Source: Gracilibacillus dipsosauri (GTDB taxonomy: Bacteria; Bacillota; Bacilli; Bacillales; Amphibacillaceae). From it: DNA of 64,000 nucleotides. Where the stretch lies: contig NZ_QGTD01000008.1 of the NCBI RefSeq assembly GCF_003176895.1, positions 124,001-188,000 on the forward strand, read 5' to 3'. The position numbers and the translations under genes were made by a program. Under the pieces are notes generated by a model. The model ran no database searches. It was given only the letters and a program-made list of their open reading frames with translations, and was not told where the DNA came from. Every line of letters starts with the position of its first letter. The stretch's first letter is position 1. Of the stretch, positions 42,373 to 53,145 are shown piece by piece.

Positions 42373-43245
42373 ATGTTCTTTTTTAAAAAAAAGCAAATGT
42401 TTATCCTTCTAATCTCATTGATTCTTATTGTAGGTATTATTGGTTTCTCACTGAGAGACCGTAGTAATCTAACCATGGTTGAGGACTTTATCCATGATAG
42501 TGTTGGTTGGCTGCAGCGAGTGGTTAATGCACCGGTGGATTTCACTACATCCGTTGTAGCGAATATGAAGGATATACGAAATGTATACAAAGAAAATACG
42601 ATTCTTAAATCTCGACTAGAGGAACTGAGACAATTAGAGTATGAAAATCAGGAATTAACCAAAGAAATTGGAGAACTAGAAAAAATACTTGGGAAGAAAG
42701 AATCTGATTTCCTGCAGAATTTTACTACAATCCAAGCATCCATTATTTCTCGTAGTAAGGATAATTGGTTTAAGCAGGTGACAATTAATAAAGGTACCGA
42801 GGATGGGGTAGAACCCAATATGGCTGTCATTACAGGGGAAGGAATGATAGGAAAGGTTCATGCCAGCTCCCCTTTTACTTCAACTGTATTATTACTAACA
42901 GGCTTTGACAGATCAAATCGAATTTCTGTAAATGTGAACCAAGAGGAAAAGACAGAGGATCTATCAGGTTTTATCGTAGGATATGATGACGAAAAGAACC
43001 TACTATTGTTAGAAATGAATGAAGATGACCAAGGCTTAAAAAAAGGACAAACGGTCTTTTCATCCGGTGAAGGCGGCGTATTCCCGAAAGGATTAGAAAT
43101 AGGAGAACTAGTAGAGGTTAATGATGATCGATATGGTCTAACAAAAATTGGCTATGTTAAGCCATCAGCCAATTTAAATGAAGTAAACCATGTTATGGTG
43201 ATTGACCGTGCTATGGCAACAAGTGATGAGGAGGGTGAATCATGA
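42373..43245 (+). CDS. mreC: Rod shape-determining protein MreC
   Basis: 290 residues. One membrane helix (about 9-25), a coiled coil (about 65-110, KSRLEELRQLEYENQEL), then the beta-barrel extracytoplasmic domain (TINKGTEDGVEPNMAV, GEGMIGKV). It links MreB to the wall synthesis enzymes. Stop overlaps mreD start. Confidence 0.96.
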   Translation: MFFFKKKQMFILLISLILIVGIIGFSLRDRSNLTMVEDFIHDSVGWLQRVVNAPVDFTTSVVANMKDIRNVYKENTILKSRLEELRQLEYENQELTKEIGELEKILGKKESDFLQNFTTIQASIISRSKDNWFKQVTINKGTEDGVEPNMAVITGEGMIGKVHASSPFTSTVLLLTGFDRSNRISVNVNQEEKTEDLSGFIVGYDDEKNLLLLEMNEDDQGLKKGQTVFSSGEGGVFPKGLEIGELVEVNDDRYGLTKIGYVKPSANLNEVNHVMVIDRAMATSDEEGES

Positions 43246-43787
43246 TTCGCCTTATTCCTTTTCTACTTGCCTTTCTATCTTTATTTCTCGTTATGATAGA
43301 AGGGTCGATTTCCCAAATGATGGCGAGAATTCCGTTCCTACCGAATGATTGGTTTATTGTTTCACATTTTCTCCTCCTTTTCTTGATCTATGTAACGATA
43401 TTTTTTGAACAAAAAAATACATACTATGCTTTTTCCTTTGCGATAGTGCTCGGTGCAACAGTTGATATATTATATACCTCTCTCATTGGGGTTTATCTGT
43501 TCGTTTATGCAACAGCTATTTATCTGGTTCGAAATATGATGAAATGGCTTCATGCTAATTTTTTTGTCGCCATGCTAATGGTTATCCTTGGTGTACTTAT
43601 TGCTGATATATTCGCTTATTTCCTGTACAGTATCATCCAAATTCATGATATGAGTTGGAGTGTCTATTTGTCTTATCGCTTATTACCAACATTAGTCTGG
43701 AATTTTATATTTGGAATTCTATTCTATCTTCTATTTAAGAAAATGCTTGAAAAGTGGGCATATATTAAGTTTGAACGAAAAGAGTAG
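43242..43787 (+). CDS. mreD: Rod shape-determining protein MreD
   Basis: 181 residues, five or six membrane helices, no charged domain. MIRLIPFLLAFLSLFLVMIEG start and gene order identify MreD, a membrane partner of MreC in the elongation complex. Overlaps mreC by four bases. Confidence 0.94.
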   Translation: MIRLIPFLLAFLSLFLVMIEGSISQMMARIPFLPNDWFIVSHFLLLFLIYVTIFFEQKNTYYAFSFAIVLGATVDILYTSLIGVYLFVYATAIYLVRNMMKWLHANFFVAMLMVILGVLIADIFAYFLYSIIQIHDMSWSVYLSYRLLPTLVWNFIFGILFYLLFKKMLEKWAYIKFERKE

Positions 43788-43825
43788 TAGAATGGGAACA
43801 GGCTAGATTAAGGGGTTGAAATATT

Positions 43826-44509
43826 GTGGCAGCAAATCGTTATATTACGATAAAAGGAACGAGAGATGGTCTCACGCTTTTCATGAATGATCAGTGTGCC
43901 TTTGATGACCTACTTCAAGAGCTTGAAAATATTATCTCAACAAAACATTTAGTAGAAGATGAACAATCCATCCGAATTAAAATAAAGTTAGGTAACCGCT
44001 ATTTAGATGATCAGCAGGAAGAAAAGCTTCGTGAGCTGATTGATAAGCAGAATACGTTTATTATTGAACAAATTGAGTCCGATGTTATCTTAAAAGAGAC
44101 TGCTTTACAATGGAAAGAAGAGACGGAAATAGAATTACACAATAAAATAGTAAGATCTGGCCAAATCCTAAAGGTTACTGGTGATTTATTATTAGTTGGT
44201 GATGTGAATCCTGGAGGAAAAGTAATGGCATCTGGAAATATTTTTATTGTGGGGCATCTAAGAGGTATTGCTCATGCAGGAGTTCACGGAAATGATAAAG
44301 CAGTCATCGCTGCTTCCTATATGGCTCCAAGTCAATTAAGAATTGCTGATATCATTAGCCGACCTCCGGATCAAGAGAAGGATGGTGTTCACATGGAGTG
44401 TGGCTTTATTGATTCTACAGGAAAGCAAATTATCATGGATCGAATTAATGTTCTAGCAAAAAATCGTTTTGATCTTAATGCTTTTGAAAGGAGAATAATA
44501 AATGGGTGA
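43826..44509 (+). CDS. minC: Septum site inhibitor MinC
   Basis: 227 residues from a GTG behind TAAGGGG. An N-terminal FtsZ-inhibiting domain (about 1-105) and a C-terminal beta-helix (about 105-210; RSGQILKVTGDLLLVGDVNPGG, GNIFIVGHLRGIAHAG) that dimerises and binds MinD. It blocks Z-ring assembly away from midcell. Overlaps minD. Confidence 0.96.
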   Translation: MAANRYITIKGTRDGLTLFMNDQCAFDDLLQELENIISTKHLVEDEQSIRIKIKLGNRYLDDQQEEKLRELIDKQNTFIIEQIESDVILKETALQWKEETEIELHNKIVRSGQILKVTGDLLLVGDVNPGGKVMASGNIFIVGHLRGIAHAGVHGNDKAVIAASYMAPSQLRIADIISRPPDQEKDGVHMECGFIDSTGKQIIMDRINVLAKNRFDLNAFERRIING

Positions 44510-45296
44510 AGCTATCGTTATCACATCTGGAAAAGGTGGAGTTGGAAAGACAACCACAACCGCAAACCTAGGGACCTCTCTAGCACTATTGGATAAGAAA
44601 GTATGTTTAATTGACACAGATATTGGACTCAGGAATTTAGATGTTGTGATTGGTTTAGAGAATCGTATTATCTATGATATTATTGATGTCGTAGAAAAAC
44701 GCTGTAAAATATCACAAGCATTAATTAAGGACAAGCGATTTGATTGCTTATATTTATTACCAGCAGCACAAACTAGCGATAAGACAGCCTTAACCCCGGA
44801 GGCTATGAAATCTATCATTGATGATTTAAAGCCAGATTATGATTACATTTTGATTGATTGTCCTGCAGGAATCGAACAAGGATATAAAAATGCAGTTTCG
44901 GGAGCAGATAAAGCTTTAGTGGTAACTACACCAGAGAAATCAAGTGTTCGTGATGCGGATAGGATTATCGGCCTCTTGGAACAAGAGGATATTGAACCAC
45001 CTAATTTAGTGATTAACCGTATTAGAACCCATATGGTGAAAAATGGGGATATGCTAGATGTTGATGAAATTATGCAAATTTTGTCTATTGATTTAATTGG
45101 AATTGTGGCAGACGATGATGATGTAATCAAAGCATCGAATCATGGTGAACCAATCGCGTTCCAGCCTAATACAAAAGCATCCATTGCTTATCGAAACATT
45201 GCTAGACGAATTTTAGGTGAATCGATTCCACTTCAATCACTAGATGAAAAATTAACCTTTATCGAAAAAATTAAAAAAGTTTTTGGAAAGAATTAA
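44502..45296 (+). CDS. minD: Septum site-determining ATPase MinD
   Basis: 264 residues. Deviant Walker A KGGVGKTTT (about 10-18), ILIDCPAGIEQGY Walker B region, and a C-terminal amphipathic membrane-binding helix (FIEKIKKVFGKN). It recruits MinC to the membrane. RBS GAAAGGAG inside minC. Confidence 0.97.
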   Translation: MGEAIVITSGKGGVGKTTTTANLGTSLALLDKKVCLIDTDIGLRNLDVVIGLENRIIYDIIDVVEKRCKISQALIKDKRFDCLYLLPAAQTSDKTALTPEAMKSIIDDLKPDYDYILIDCPAGIEQGYKNAVSGADKALVVTTPEKSSVRDADRIIGLLEQEDIEPPNLVINRIRTHMVKNGDMLDVDEIMQILSIDLIGIVADDDDVIKASNHGEPIAFQPNTKASIAYRNIARRILGESIPLQSLDEKLTFIEKIKKVFGKN

Positions 45297-45305
45297 GTAT
45301 TGCCT

Positions 45306-45350
45306 AACCGTATGATTCAATGATTAAAATCATGAATTCGTGCGGTTTTT
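45306..45350 (+). terminator. Terminator after minCD
   Basis: AACCG-ATGATTCA... pairs with ...TGAATT-GTGCGGTT followed by TTTC. Confidence 0.65.
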
Positions 45351-45444
45351 CTATAGTTTTCAAAAAAGTTTGAATTACGATATTCATAATCCGATAGCTT
45401 GTCACATATATTGAGAAACAAATGGGATAAAGGATTGTGAGGAT

Positions 45445-46218
45445 ATGAAAAAAAACAACAATTTAGCCAAGATCAGAAATAATATTAATCAAAGGAAGCT
45501 ACAACGAAAAAAAGGAACAGTCGTGACAAGGGATAAAACTAATCCTTTGGCCATAAGAAAGATGGAGGTGGAGGATGAAGAACGACATGGCTTTTATCCA
45601 ACAACATCCAGCTACTCGAATGATTCTAACAATACACCTTTCTTTCGATTTTTTTTACTTAGAAGTGTCATAGCAGCAACTATCTTCTTTTTAACTGCTT
45701 TATCCATGACAGCAGATGTGAAATGGTTAGAAAAACCAAAGCAATGGACAAGCTATGCATTATCGGAGGAGTTTCCTTTTGCCTCTGTTAATGCTTGGTA
45801 TCAAGCAAAATTTGGGGCACCACTTGCTTTAGAGAATAATCTGGAGGAAGATAGCGAGGAGTTAGCTGTCTTACCGGTTTACGGTCAAGTCAATCAATCT
45901 TTTCGTGAGAACGGAAAAGGTATTAGAATCACTGCAGACAATGAAACAGAGGTAGTTGCAGTAAAGGGAGGTACAGTACTGTTTGCTGGTAATGATCGTG
46001 AAACAGGAAAAACGGTTATTATTCAACATCCAGACCGTACGGAAACGATATATGGATCTTTGACGAGTATTGACGTCCATTCTTACCAATCTGTGAAAGG
46101 AAATCAAAAAATTGGCACCTACGAACCGTCAGAGGAAAATGAATCAATGTATTTTGCAGTGAAGAAAAATCAACAATTTCTTGATCCTGTTCAGGTGATA
46201 CAAGTTGATGAACAGTAG
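45445..46218 (+). CDS. spoIVFA: Stage IV sporulation protein FA
   Basis: 257 residues. Basic cytoplasmic N-terminus, one membrane helix (about 73-90, LRSVIAATIFFLTALSM), then a LytM/M23-like domain (about 145-250; GTVLFAGNDRETGKTVIIQHPD) that lacks the full zinc ligand set. In B. subtilis SpoIVFA holds SpoIVFB inactive with BofA in the outer forespore membrane until a forespore signal. Overlaps spoIVFB. Confidence 0.92.
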   Translation: MKKNNNLAKIRNNINQRKLQRKKGTVVTRDKTNPLAIRKMEVEDEERHGFYPTTSSYSNDSNNTPFFRFFLLRSVIAATIFFLTALSMTADVKWLEKPKQWTSYALSEEFPFASVNAWYQAKFGAPLALENNLEEDSEELAVLPVYGQVNQSFRENGKGIRITADNETEVVAVKGGTVLFAGNDRETGKTVIIQHPDRTETIYGSLTSIDVHSYQSVKGNQKIGTYEPSEENESMYFAVKKNQQFLDPVQVIQVDEQ

Positions 46219-47059
46219 AAGATGGATACCTCCTATCCATGTTCACCCAATTGTTTTCTTTTTCTTAGCTGTTTCCATTTTGACTGGGATGCTGACAGAA
46301 CTTCTTATTATCTTTTTAATTGTTCTATTTCATGAAATGGGTCATTATCTTTGTGCTAGGATGTTTAACTGGCGTATTCGTCGTATTTATTTATGGTTTT
46401 TTGGTGGGGTGATGGAGACAGAAGAGTACGGGACAAGACCGATATGGGAAGAGTGGTTAGTCACGATAGCTGGCCCCTTTCAACACCTTCTTATCTTTTT
46501 GATCATACATTTTATCCATTTTTTATCTTTGATCCCAGAAAGTACACTCACACTCGCTTATCAATATAATCTATTCATCTTGTTAGGAAACCTATTACCT
46601 ATATTGCCTTTAGATGGTGGAAGATTGGTTCAGTTAATGGGAGATCATTTATTGCCATATCAAGCTTCTCATATGTTTTCGATTGTGGTATCGGTTGTTA
46701 CTATAGGATTGGGACTTATTATTACTTATTCCACTGGTATACTATCTCTTAGCCTTTTGTTGCTTTTTATTTTTTTATTATTGGAAAATCGATTAGAATG
46801 GAAGAATAGGTATTACAGATGGTTACGTTTTTTATTATATCGTCATAGTAGTCCCATTTCTTTTACAAAAAATGTTTATTTAGCCGTAGATGAGAGAAAG
46901 AGGCTGATGGATGTATTCCCACATTTTTATCGAAATCGATATCATTTTATTGGGTTAAAGGGCCATCATGAGAGAGTATTTATTTCTGAGTCGGAATGTC
47001 TCTCCCTCTATTTTGAACAAAAAGCTCATCAGCTAACAATTGGTGACATAGTACGTTAA
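46208..47059 (+). CDS. spoIVFB: Intramembrane metalloprotease SpoIVFB
   Basis: 283 residues from the ATG at 46208. Zinc motif HEMGH at about 43-47 and NLLPILPLDGG near 127-137 are the site-2 protease motifs. A C-terminal CBS-like part follows the membrane domain. It cuts pro-sigma-K in the mother cell. The start lies inside spoIVFA. Confidence 0.95.
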   Translation: MNSRRWIPPIHVHPIVFFFLAVSILTGMLTELLIIFLIVLFHEMGHYLCARMFNWRIRRIYLWFFGGVMETEEYGTRPIWEEWLVTIAGPFQHLLIFLIIHFIHFLSLIPESTLTLAYQYNLFILLGNLLPILPLDGGRLVQLMGDHLLPYQASHMFSIVVSVVTIGLGLIITYSTGILSLSLLLLFIFLLLENRLEWKNRYYRWLRFLLYRHSSPISFTKNVYLAVDERKRLMDVFPHFYRNRYHFIGLKGHHERVFISESECLSLYFEQKAHQLTIGDIVR

Positions 47060-47073
47060 GGAAGAGGTTACAT

Positions 47074-48507
47074 ATGAATAAGCTCTATTTTCATACAAGA
47101 TTATCAGAAAAAATCGGCATCCTCATGCAGGATGATAAAATAAAGGATATAACAATAGATCGCCCGACAGATGCTTGTCGGGTCGGTTCCATTTTTCTAG
47201 GGAAAATTCGTAATGTAGACCATTCAATCGAGGCGGCATTTGTTGATATTGGAGCAGATCAGGTCGGCTTTTTACCAAAAAGCGAGTATCCTTTCGATCA
47301 ATCGATAGTAGAAGGATCTGCTATCATTGTACAGATCGTAAAGGAACCATATCAAAACAAAGGAGCAAAGCTGACGGCTAATATTACGATTGGTGGCTCC
47401 AATATAGTTTTTCTCCCTTATGGAGATTATTTGGCTTTCTCCAAAAAGCTTGATGGAGATACTCGAAAACGAATGGAAAATGTATTGAAACCACAATTAC
47501 GTAAAAAAGAGGGTCTAATCATTCGTACGAATAGTGCCCAAAAGACGGATAGCGAATTAATTCATGAATTGGAACAATTAAGGGCATCCTTTCAGGAGCT
47601 TCTTCATTCGACCAAAAATAAAAAGGCACCTATTGTTTTGTATCGTGATCAATTGATACCAAGTCACATGTTAAATCAATATCAGAGTTATCCAATTGAT
47701 AGGATATATTTCGATGAGCTCATAAAGATGAAGGAAATGATGACTCGCTATCCTCATGATAAAGATAAAATGGAGTATTTACCTTCCCTTCCGTTGCTAG
47801 AAGGAGCGACCATTGATCAAATACTGAAGCAACTAACATCACCAGTCGTTCAAATGAAGGAGGGTATTGTACTCACCATTGAACAGACAGAGGGATTGAC
47901 GGTGATAGATATTGATAGCAGTCAATACCGTAGCAGACAAAATAAACAGGCCACTTTATTTCAAATAAATCAAAAAGCTGTACCAGCCATTGCAGCAGAA
48001 ATTAATAAACGGAACATATCTGGGATTATTTTGATAGACTTTTTGAAAATGAAAAGAAAAGACGAGCAAGAAAAAATCCATCAGTCATTAAAAAGGGCAT
48101 TCGCTCAATATCCTGTTCGGACGGAAGTGATGGGATTTACCAAGCTTGGACTACTAGAAATGACAAGAAAAAGAGAAAATGTTAGTCTATTACAACAATT
48201 AACGAATAAGTCATCAATAGTAGCTTGGGAGTACAATCTTGAATCCATTTGTTACCAGTTGGAACGAGAATTATATCAATTGAATCGCACCAACGCAGAA
48301 GTGGTCTTGTTAAAAGGAAACCCATCATTACTCGACCTTTTTCAAAAATATTCAAGTGCTATATTAGAGAAGCAGATTCAGCTAAATATATTTATAATAA
48401 AGGATTCAACCATAAAAGGCTATGATATTCTTCGCTCTGGAAGCAACCAGCTAATGGATGAATATATAGTGCAGCATCCCGATTTAACCATTGACAAAAT
48501 TCTATAG
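47074..48507 (+). CDS. rng: Ribonuclease E/G family protein without the zinc link
   Basis: 477 residues. The S1 RNA-binding domain (about 30-120) is clear: GSIFLGKIRNVDHSIEAAFVDIG. The nuclease core keeps candidate metal Asp residues in VIDIDSS (about 269-275) and IILIDFLKM (about 312-320). Where RNase E/G has a CPxCxG zinc link after MTRKR, this protein reads MTRKRENVSLLQQLTNK with no Cys. It may process rRNA or mRNA. Loss of the zinc link is unusual and affects tetramer assembly in E. coli RNase E. Confidence 0.85.
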   Translation: MNKLYFHTRLSEKIGILMQDDKIKDITIDRPTDACRVGSIFLGKIRNVDHSIEAAFVDIGADQVGFLPKSEYPFDQSIVEGSAIIVQIVKEPYQNKGAKLTANITIGGSNIVFLPYGDYLAFSKKLDGDTRKRMENVLKPQLRKKEGLIIRTNSAQKTDSELIHELEQLRASFQELLHSTKNKKAPIVLYRDQLIPSHMLNQYQSYPIDRIYFDELIKMKEMMTRYPHDKDKMEYLPSLPLLEGATIDQILKQLTSPVVQMKEGIVLTIEQTEGLTVIDIDSSQYRSRQNKQATLFQINQKAVPAIAAEINKRNISGIILIDFLKMKRKDEQEKIHQSLKRAFAQYPVRTEVMGFTKLGLLEMTRKRENVSLLQQLTNKSSIVAWEYNLESICYQLERELYQLNRTNAEVVLLKGNPSLLDLFQKYSSAILEKQIQLNIFIIKDSTIKGYDILRSGSNQLMDEYIVQHPDLTIDKIL

Positions 48508-48519
48508 AATATGGTATGA

Positions 48520-48612
48520 TCGTTTCGTTGTCTTTGTAGCACCTGTTGCTACAACCGCGCAGAACAGGTTTAGTAAGCTCCATTTAGAGCACCTGTATGG
48601 CGAGTCTTAGTT
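48520..48612 (+). ncRNA. L21 ribosomal protein leader
   Basis: The stretch upstream of rplU contains paired segments GTAGCACCTG/CAGGTG-type and TGTTGCTACAA-like arms, then AGAGCACCTGTATGG before the gene. Position and repeats fit the L21 leader RNA of Bacillota, which binds L21 for feedback control. Confidence 0.75.
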
Positions 48613-48631
48613 ATATGAGGAGGTGCATATT

Positions 48632-48940
48632 GTGTACGCAATTATTGAAACTGGTGGTAAACAAGTTAAAGTAGAAGAAGGTCAAGTAATTTACGTAGAG
48701 AAGTTAGCTGCTGAAGCTGGTGAAACGGTAACTTTTGACAAGGTACTTGCCGTAGGTGGAGATGAAGCTAAATTCGGCACTCCATTTGTGGACGGTGCTT
48801 CTGTAACTGCGAAAGTGGAGAAGCAAGGTCGTCAAAAGAAAATTACTGTGATCAAGTTCAAACCAAAGAAAAACTATTCACGCAAGCAAGGTCACCGTCA
48901 ACCATACACAAAATTGACGATTGAAAAAATCAATGCATAA
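48632..48940 (+). CDS. rplU: 50S ribosomal protein L21
   Basis: 102 residues from the GTG at 48632 (GAGGAGGTG upstream), giving [18 protein letters not shown], the usual L21 start and length. Conserved basic C-terminus [14 protein letters not shown] contacts 23S rRNA. First gene of the rplU-prp-rpmA unit. Confidence 0.98.
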   Translation: MYAIIETGGKQVKVEEGQVIYVEKLAAEAGETVTFDKVLAVGGDEAKFGTPFVDGASVTAKVEKQGRQKKITVIKFKPKKNYSRKQGHRQPYTKLTIEKINA

Positions 48941-48952
48941 GGATCTTTCCTA

Positions 48953-49276
48953 ATGATTGAAGTGACAATTAAGCGTAAAGCAGGTCATATAAAGTCTTTT
49001 ATGATAAAAGGGCATGCTGGAAGTGGACCTTATGGGCATGATTTAGTTTGTGCCGCTGTATCGGCCATTTCCATTGGTGCTGTTAATGCGGTTTTATCAC
49101 TATGTGAAATGGATCTATTAATTGACCAAGCCGGCGATGAAGGCGGATTTCTTGAGGTAACCATACCTGATAATCAAGAGGACGAGAATGCTTCTCTGTT
49201 ATTCGAAGGAATGCTTGTATCTCTCGAAACCGTGGAGCAGGATTATGGACAATTTATATCCATCTCTGAAAAATAA
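48953..49276 (+). CDS. prp: Ribosomal-processing cysteine protease Prp
   Basis: 107 residues. Catalytic His and Cys are in IKGHAGSGPYGHDLVCAAVS (about 18-37). Prp removes the N-terminal extension of L27 in Bacillota. The L27 gene follows and encodes such an extension. Confidence 0.95.
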   Translation: MIEVTIKRKAGHIKSFMIKGHAGSGPYGHDLVCAAVSAISIGAVNAVLSLCEMDLLIDQAGDEGGFLEVTIPDNQEDENASLLFEGMLVSLETVEQDYGQFISISEK

Positions 49277-49570
<294 letters not shown>

Positions 49571-49573
49571 TAA

Positions 49574-49609
49574 AAGGAAGGCTCTGATCTTAGGATTAGA
49601 GCCTTTTTT
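49574..49609 (+). terminator. Terminator after rpmA
   Basis: AAGGCTCT and AGAGCCTT arms with a T-run. Confidence 0.9.
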
Positions 49610-49676
49610 GTACGTTAGGAAAGTATAAAATCTAGCAGAAGTTCGACGTAGCGGAGATTTTAAGGTACCAAGTATA

Positions 49677-49724
49677 AGAAAAACTAGGCATTCTCCAAAA
49701 GACGAGCGAATGCGTAGTTTTTCT
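49677..49724 (+). repeat. Long hairpin between rpmA and spo0B
   Basis: AGAAAAACTA-G-GCATTC and GAATGC-G-TAGTTTTTCT form two 16-bp arms with one G-G mismatch around a 14-base loop. It does not directly follow a gene end, so it may be a small mobile repeat or a second terminator. A sigma-A-like promoter with TATAAT at about 49,813 lies downstream for spo0B. Confidence 0.6.
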
Positions 49725-49846
49725 AATATTTGAACGACCAGACGATGATATTTTTAGGCTGAGTCCTTAACCAGCTTCCTATCCTTGCTTTCGCTTTTCT
49801 TTTATAACTATGCTATAATTTGCTTATTGTATATGGGGTGAGAGCG

Positions 49847-50362
49847 ATGAAAGATTCGGAAGTGGTTGAGCTTTTGCGACATTATCGTCATGATAGCTTA
49901 AATGATTTACAATTAGTTAATGGATATTTACAATTGGGTAAACTAGATAAGGTAGAAGCCAAAATGAAGGAAATGGTGGAAAAAGCAGCAGAAGAACGTA
50001 AATTAGACCATCTCAACCTTCCAAAGTCTATGTTATGGATTTTACAAAAAAATTGGTTCACGAATAATTTAAATCTAACTTATAAAATCCATGTAGAGGA
50101 CAATGTAGAAGCATCTGATACCCTCCTATGTGATGAGTTAGAAACTCTTTTTGTATTACTTGAAGATTCACAGAAAGAATATCAGGAGTATCATGCAACA
50201 ATCAATTTTTACGATATAAAATCTAACTCTTTACAAGTAATCATTCAAGTGTCTGGTGATTGGCATCATGTAGCTAGTTTACCGAGTAAAATCAAACAGT
50301 TACCATTTATTATGTCTGTAGAGATCGTGAAGAACGAGATAATCATCAAGTGGATAGTATAA
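49847..50362 (+). CDS. spo0B: Sporulation phosphotransferase Spo0B
   Basis: 171 residues from the ATG at 49847 (GGGGTGAGAGCG upstream). The phospho-accepting His is in LLRHYRHDSLNDLQLVNGYL (His13 or, by family alignment, the His before DSLND). It passes phosphate from Spo0F to Spo0A at sporulation onset. It lies upstream of obg as in B. subtilis. Confidence 0.93.
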   Translation: MKDSEVVELLRHYRHDSLNDLQLVNGYLQLGKLDKVEAKMKEMVEKAAEERKLDHLNLPKSMLWILQKNWFTNNLNLTYKIHVEDNVEASDTLLCDELETLFVLLEDSQKEYQEYHATINFYDIKSNSLQVIIQVSGDWHHVASLPSKIKQLPFIMSVEIVKNEIIIKWIV

Positions 50363-50367
50363 ATTAA

Positions 50368-51663
<1,296 letters not shown>

Positions 51664-51710
51664 TAGACAAGATATATGCTGTACGGTCTAGTACAAAGGG
51701 GAATGAACGG

Positions 51711-52163
51711 ATGGCTTCGAAAAAAGAAAAATTTTATTTAGTTCGCGAAGATTTTTTGCCAGAAGGAATGAAAAAGACCTTAGAGGCAAAGAAGCTGTTA
51801 GAAGTCAAGAAAGTGGATTCCATCCATGAAGCAACTAAAAGTGTAGGACTATCTAGAAGCGTTTTTTATAAATATCGGGATGCAGTTTTTCCTTTTCAGC
51901 ATATGGTGAAGGAGCAGATGATTACGTTATTTTTTCATTTAGAAGACCAAACTGGTGCATTATCCCATCTGTTATCGATCGTTGCAGGTGCAGGCTGTAA
52001 CATTTTAACGATTCATCAAACCATACCGATTCAAGGAAAGGCAAATGTAACATTATCCTTGAACACGAATGGAATGATAAGAGAGCTTGATGAGCTTATC
52101 CATGACTTAAAACAACAGGAATTTGTAAATCAGGTAGAAATATTAAGTTCAGGTGTTTCATAA
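51711..52163 (+). CDS. pheB: ACT domain protein PheB
   Basis: 150 residues. An N-terminal HTH-like region ([22 protein letters not shown], about 43-63) and an ACT domain (about 72-145; [22 protein letters not shown]). It is found directly before pheA; a regulatory role in aromatic amino acid synthesis is assumed. Ends overlapping the pheA upstream region. Confidence 0.88.
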   Translation: MASKKEKFYLVREDFLPEGMKKTLEAKKLLEVKKVDSIHEATKSVGLSRSVFYKYRDAVFPFQHMVKEQMITLFFHLEDQTGALSHLLSIVAGAGCNILTIHQTIPIQGKANVTLSLNTNGMIRELDELIHDLKQQEFVNQVEILSSGVS

Positions 52164-52182
52164 TATAGGAGGAGCAGTTTTC

Positions 52183-53064
52183 ATGGCAACAACTATCGGG
52201 TATTTAGGACCTAAGGGAACTTTTTCTAAAATCGCAGTAGACTCCATGTTTAATGGAGAAATCAAAAAAGGATACAAGACAATTCCAGCATGTATTGATG
52301 CAATAGAGAAAAACGAAGTCTCATATGCAGTTGTCCCTTTAGAAAATACGATTGAAGGGACAGTCAACCTCACGTTAGATAATATTATACAAACAGAAAA
52401 TATTAAAATCGTTAGTGAAGTCATTGTTCCGATAAGGCAGCATATCATGGTACATCCTAGCAATGTGGCTAAATGGAAAGAAGTAACGGCAATTTATTCT
52501 CATCCACATGCAATTGCGCAATGTCACAGGTTCTTGCGTAATCAATTCTCTCATCTAGAGGCACAGTCCATGACTTCTACAGGTGCCGCTGCGGAGTATG
52601 TTAGTAATCATCCAAAGGAAATTAGTGCAGCGATTGCTAATCATTTAGCAGCAAAGGAATATGGGCTTTCCATCGTAGAAAAGGATATCCATGATTTTGA
52701 AAATAACCATACACGTTTTATTGTTCTTCATAAGCAAGAAACAGCTCTTACTTCCAATAAGCTTGAAGAAAAAGGTTATAAAACAACGATAACAGTTGCA
52801 TTACCTTCTGACAGGCCAGGTGCGTTACATCAAGTTTTATCTGCATTTGCTTGGAGAAATTTAAATCTCTCCAAAATAGAATCAAGACCGATGAAAACAG
52901 GATTAGGTAATTATTATTTCTTAATTGATATAGAACAAAAGATGGATAACGTACTCATACCAAATGCCATTGCTGAAATAGAGTCGTTAGGATGTACAGT
53001 AAATGTATTAGGTAGTTACCCATACTATTTGCATAGCGGAAACGGTGTAACACTTGCTGTTTAA
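52183..53064 (+). CDS. pheA: Prephenate dehydratase
   Basis: 293 residues from the ATG at 52183 (AGGAGGAGC). The catalytic PDT domain (about 1-185) starts IGYLGPKGTFS and holds the NNHTRFIVL motif (Thr-Arg-Phe). A C-terminal ACT domain (about 205-280) carries the ESRPMK Phe-binding motif. It converts prephenate to phenylpyruvate and is inhibited by Phe. A terminator (AACACTTGC/GCAAGTGTT) overlaps its end. Confidence 0.97.
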   Translation: MATTIGYLGPKGTFSKIAVDSMFNGEIKKGYKTIPACIDAIEKNEVSYAVVPLENTIEGTVNLTLDNIIQTENIKIVSEVIVPIRQHIMVHPSNVAKWKEVTAIYSHPHAIAQCHRFLRNQFSHLEAQSMTSTGAAAEYVSNHPKEISAAIANHLAAKEYGLSIVEKDIHDFENNHTRFIVLHKQETALTSNKLEEKGYKTTITVALPSDRPGALHQVLSAFAWRNLNLSKIESRPMKTGLGNYYFLIDIEQKMDNVLIPNAIAEIESLGCTVNVLGSYPYYLHSGNGVTLAV

Positions 53065-53145
53065 TAAGCAAGTGTTTTTCTATGTGAAATATTCTTCTAA
53101 AGGATCGAGTATATTGTTATAATAGGACCAAGGAGGTATGTTAAA

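Noticed and set aside
45370-45420. Possible sigma-E promoter before spoIVFA
   Set aside because: ATATT and CACATAT elements are present, but the spacing does not fit the consensus well enough to call.
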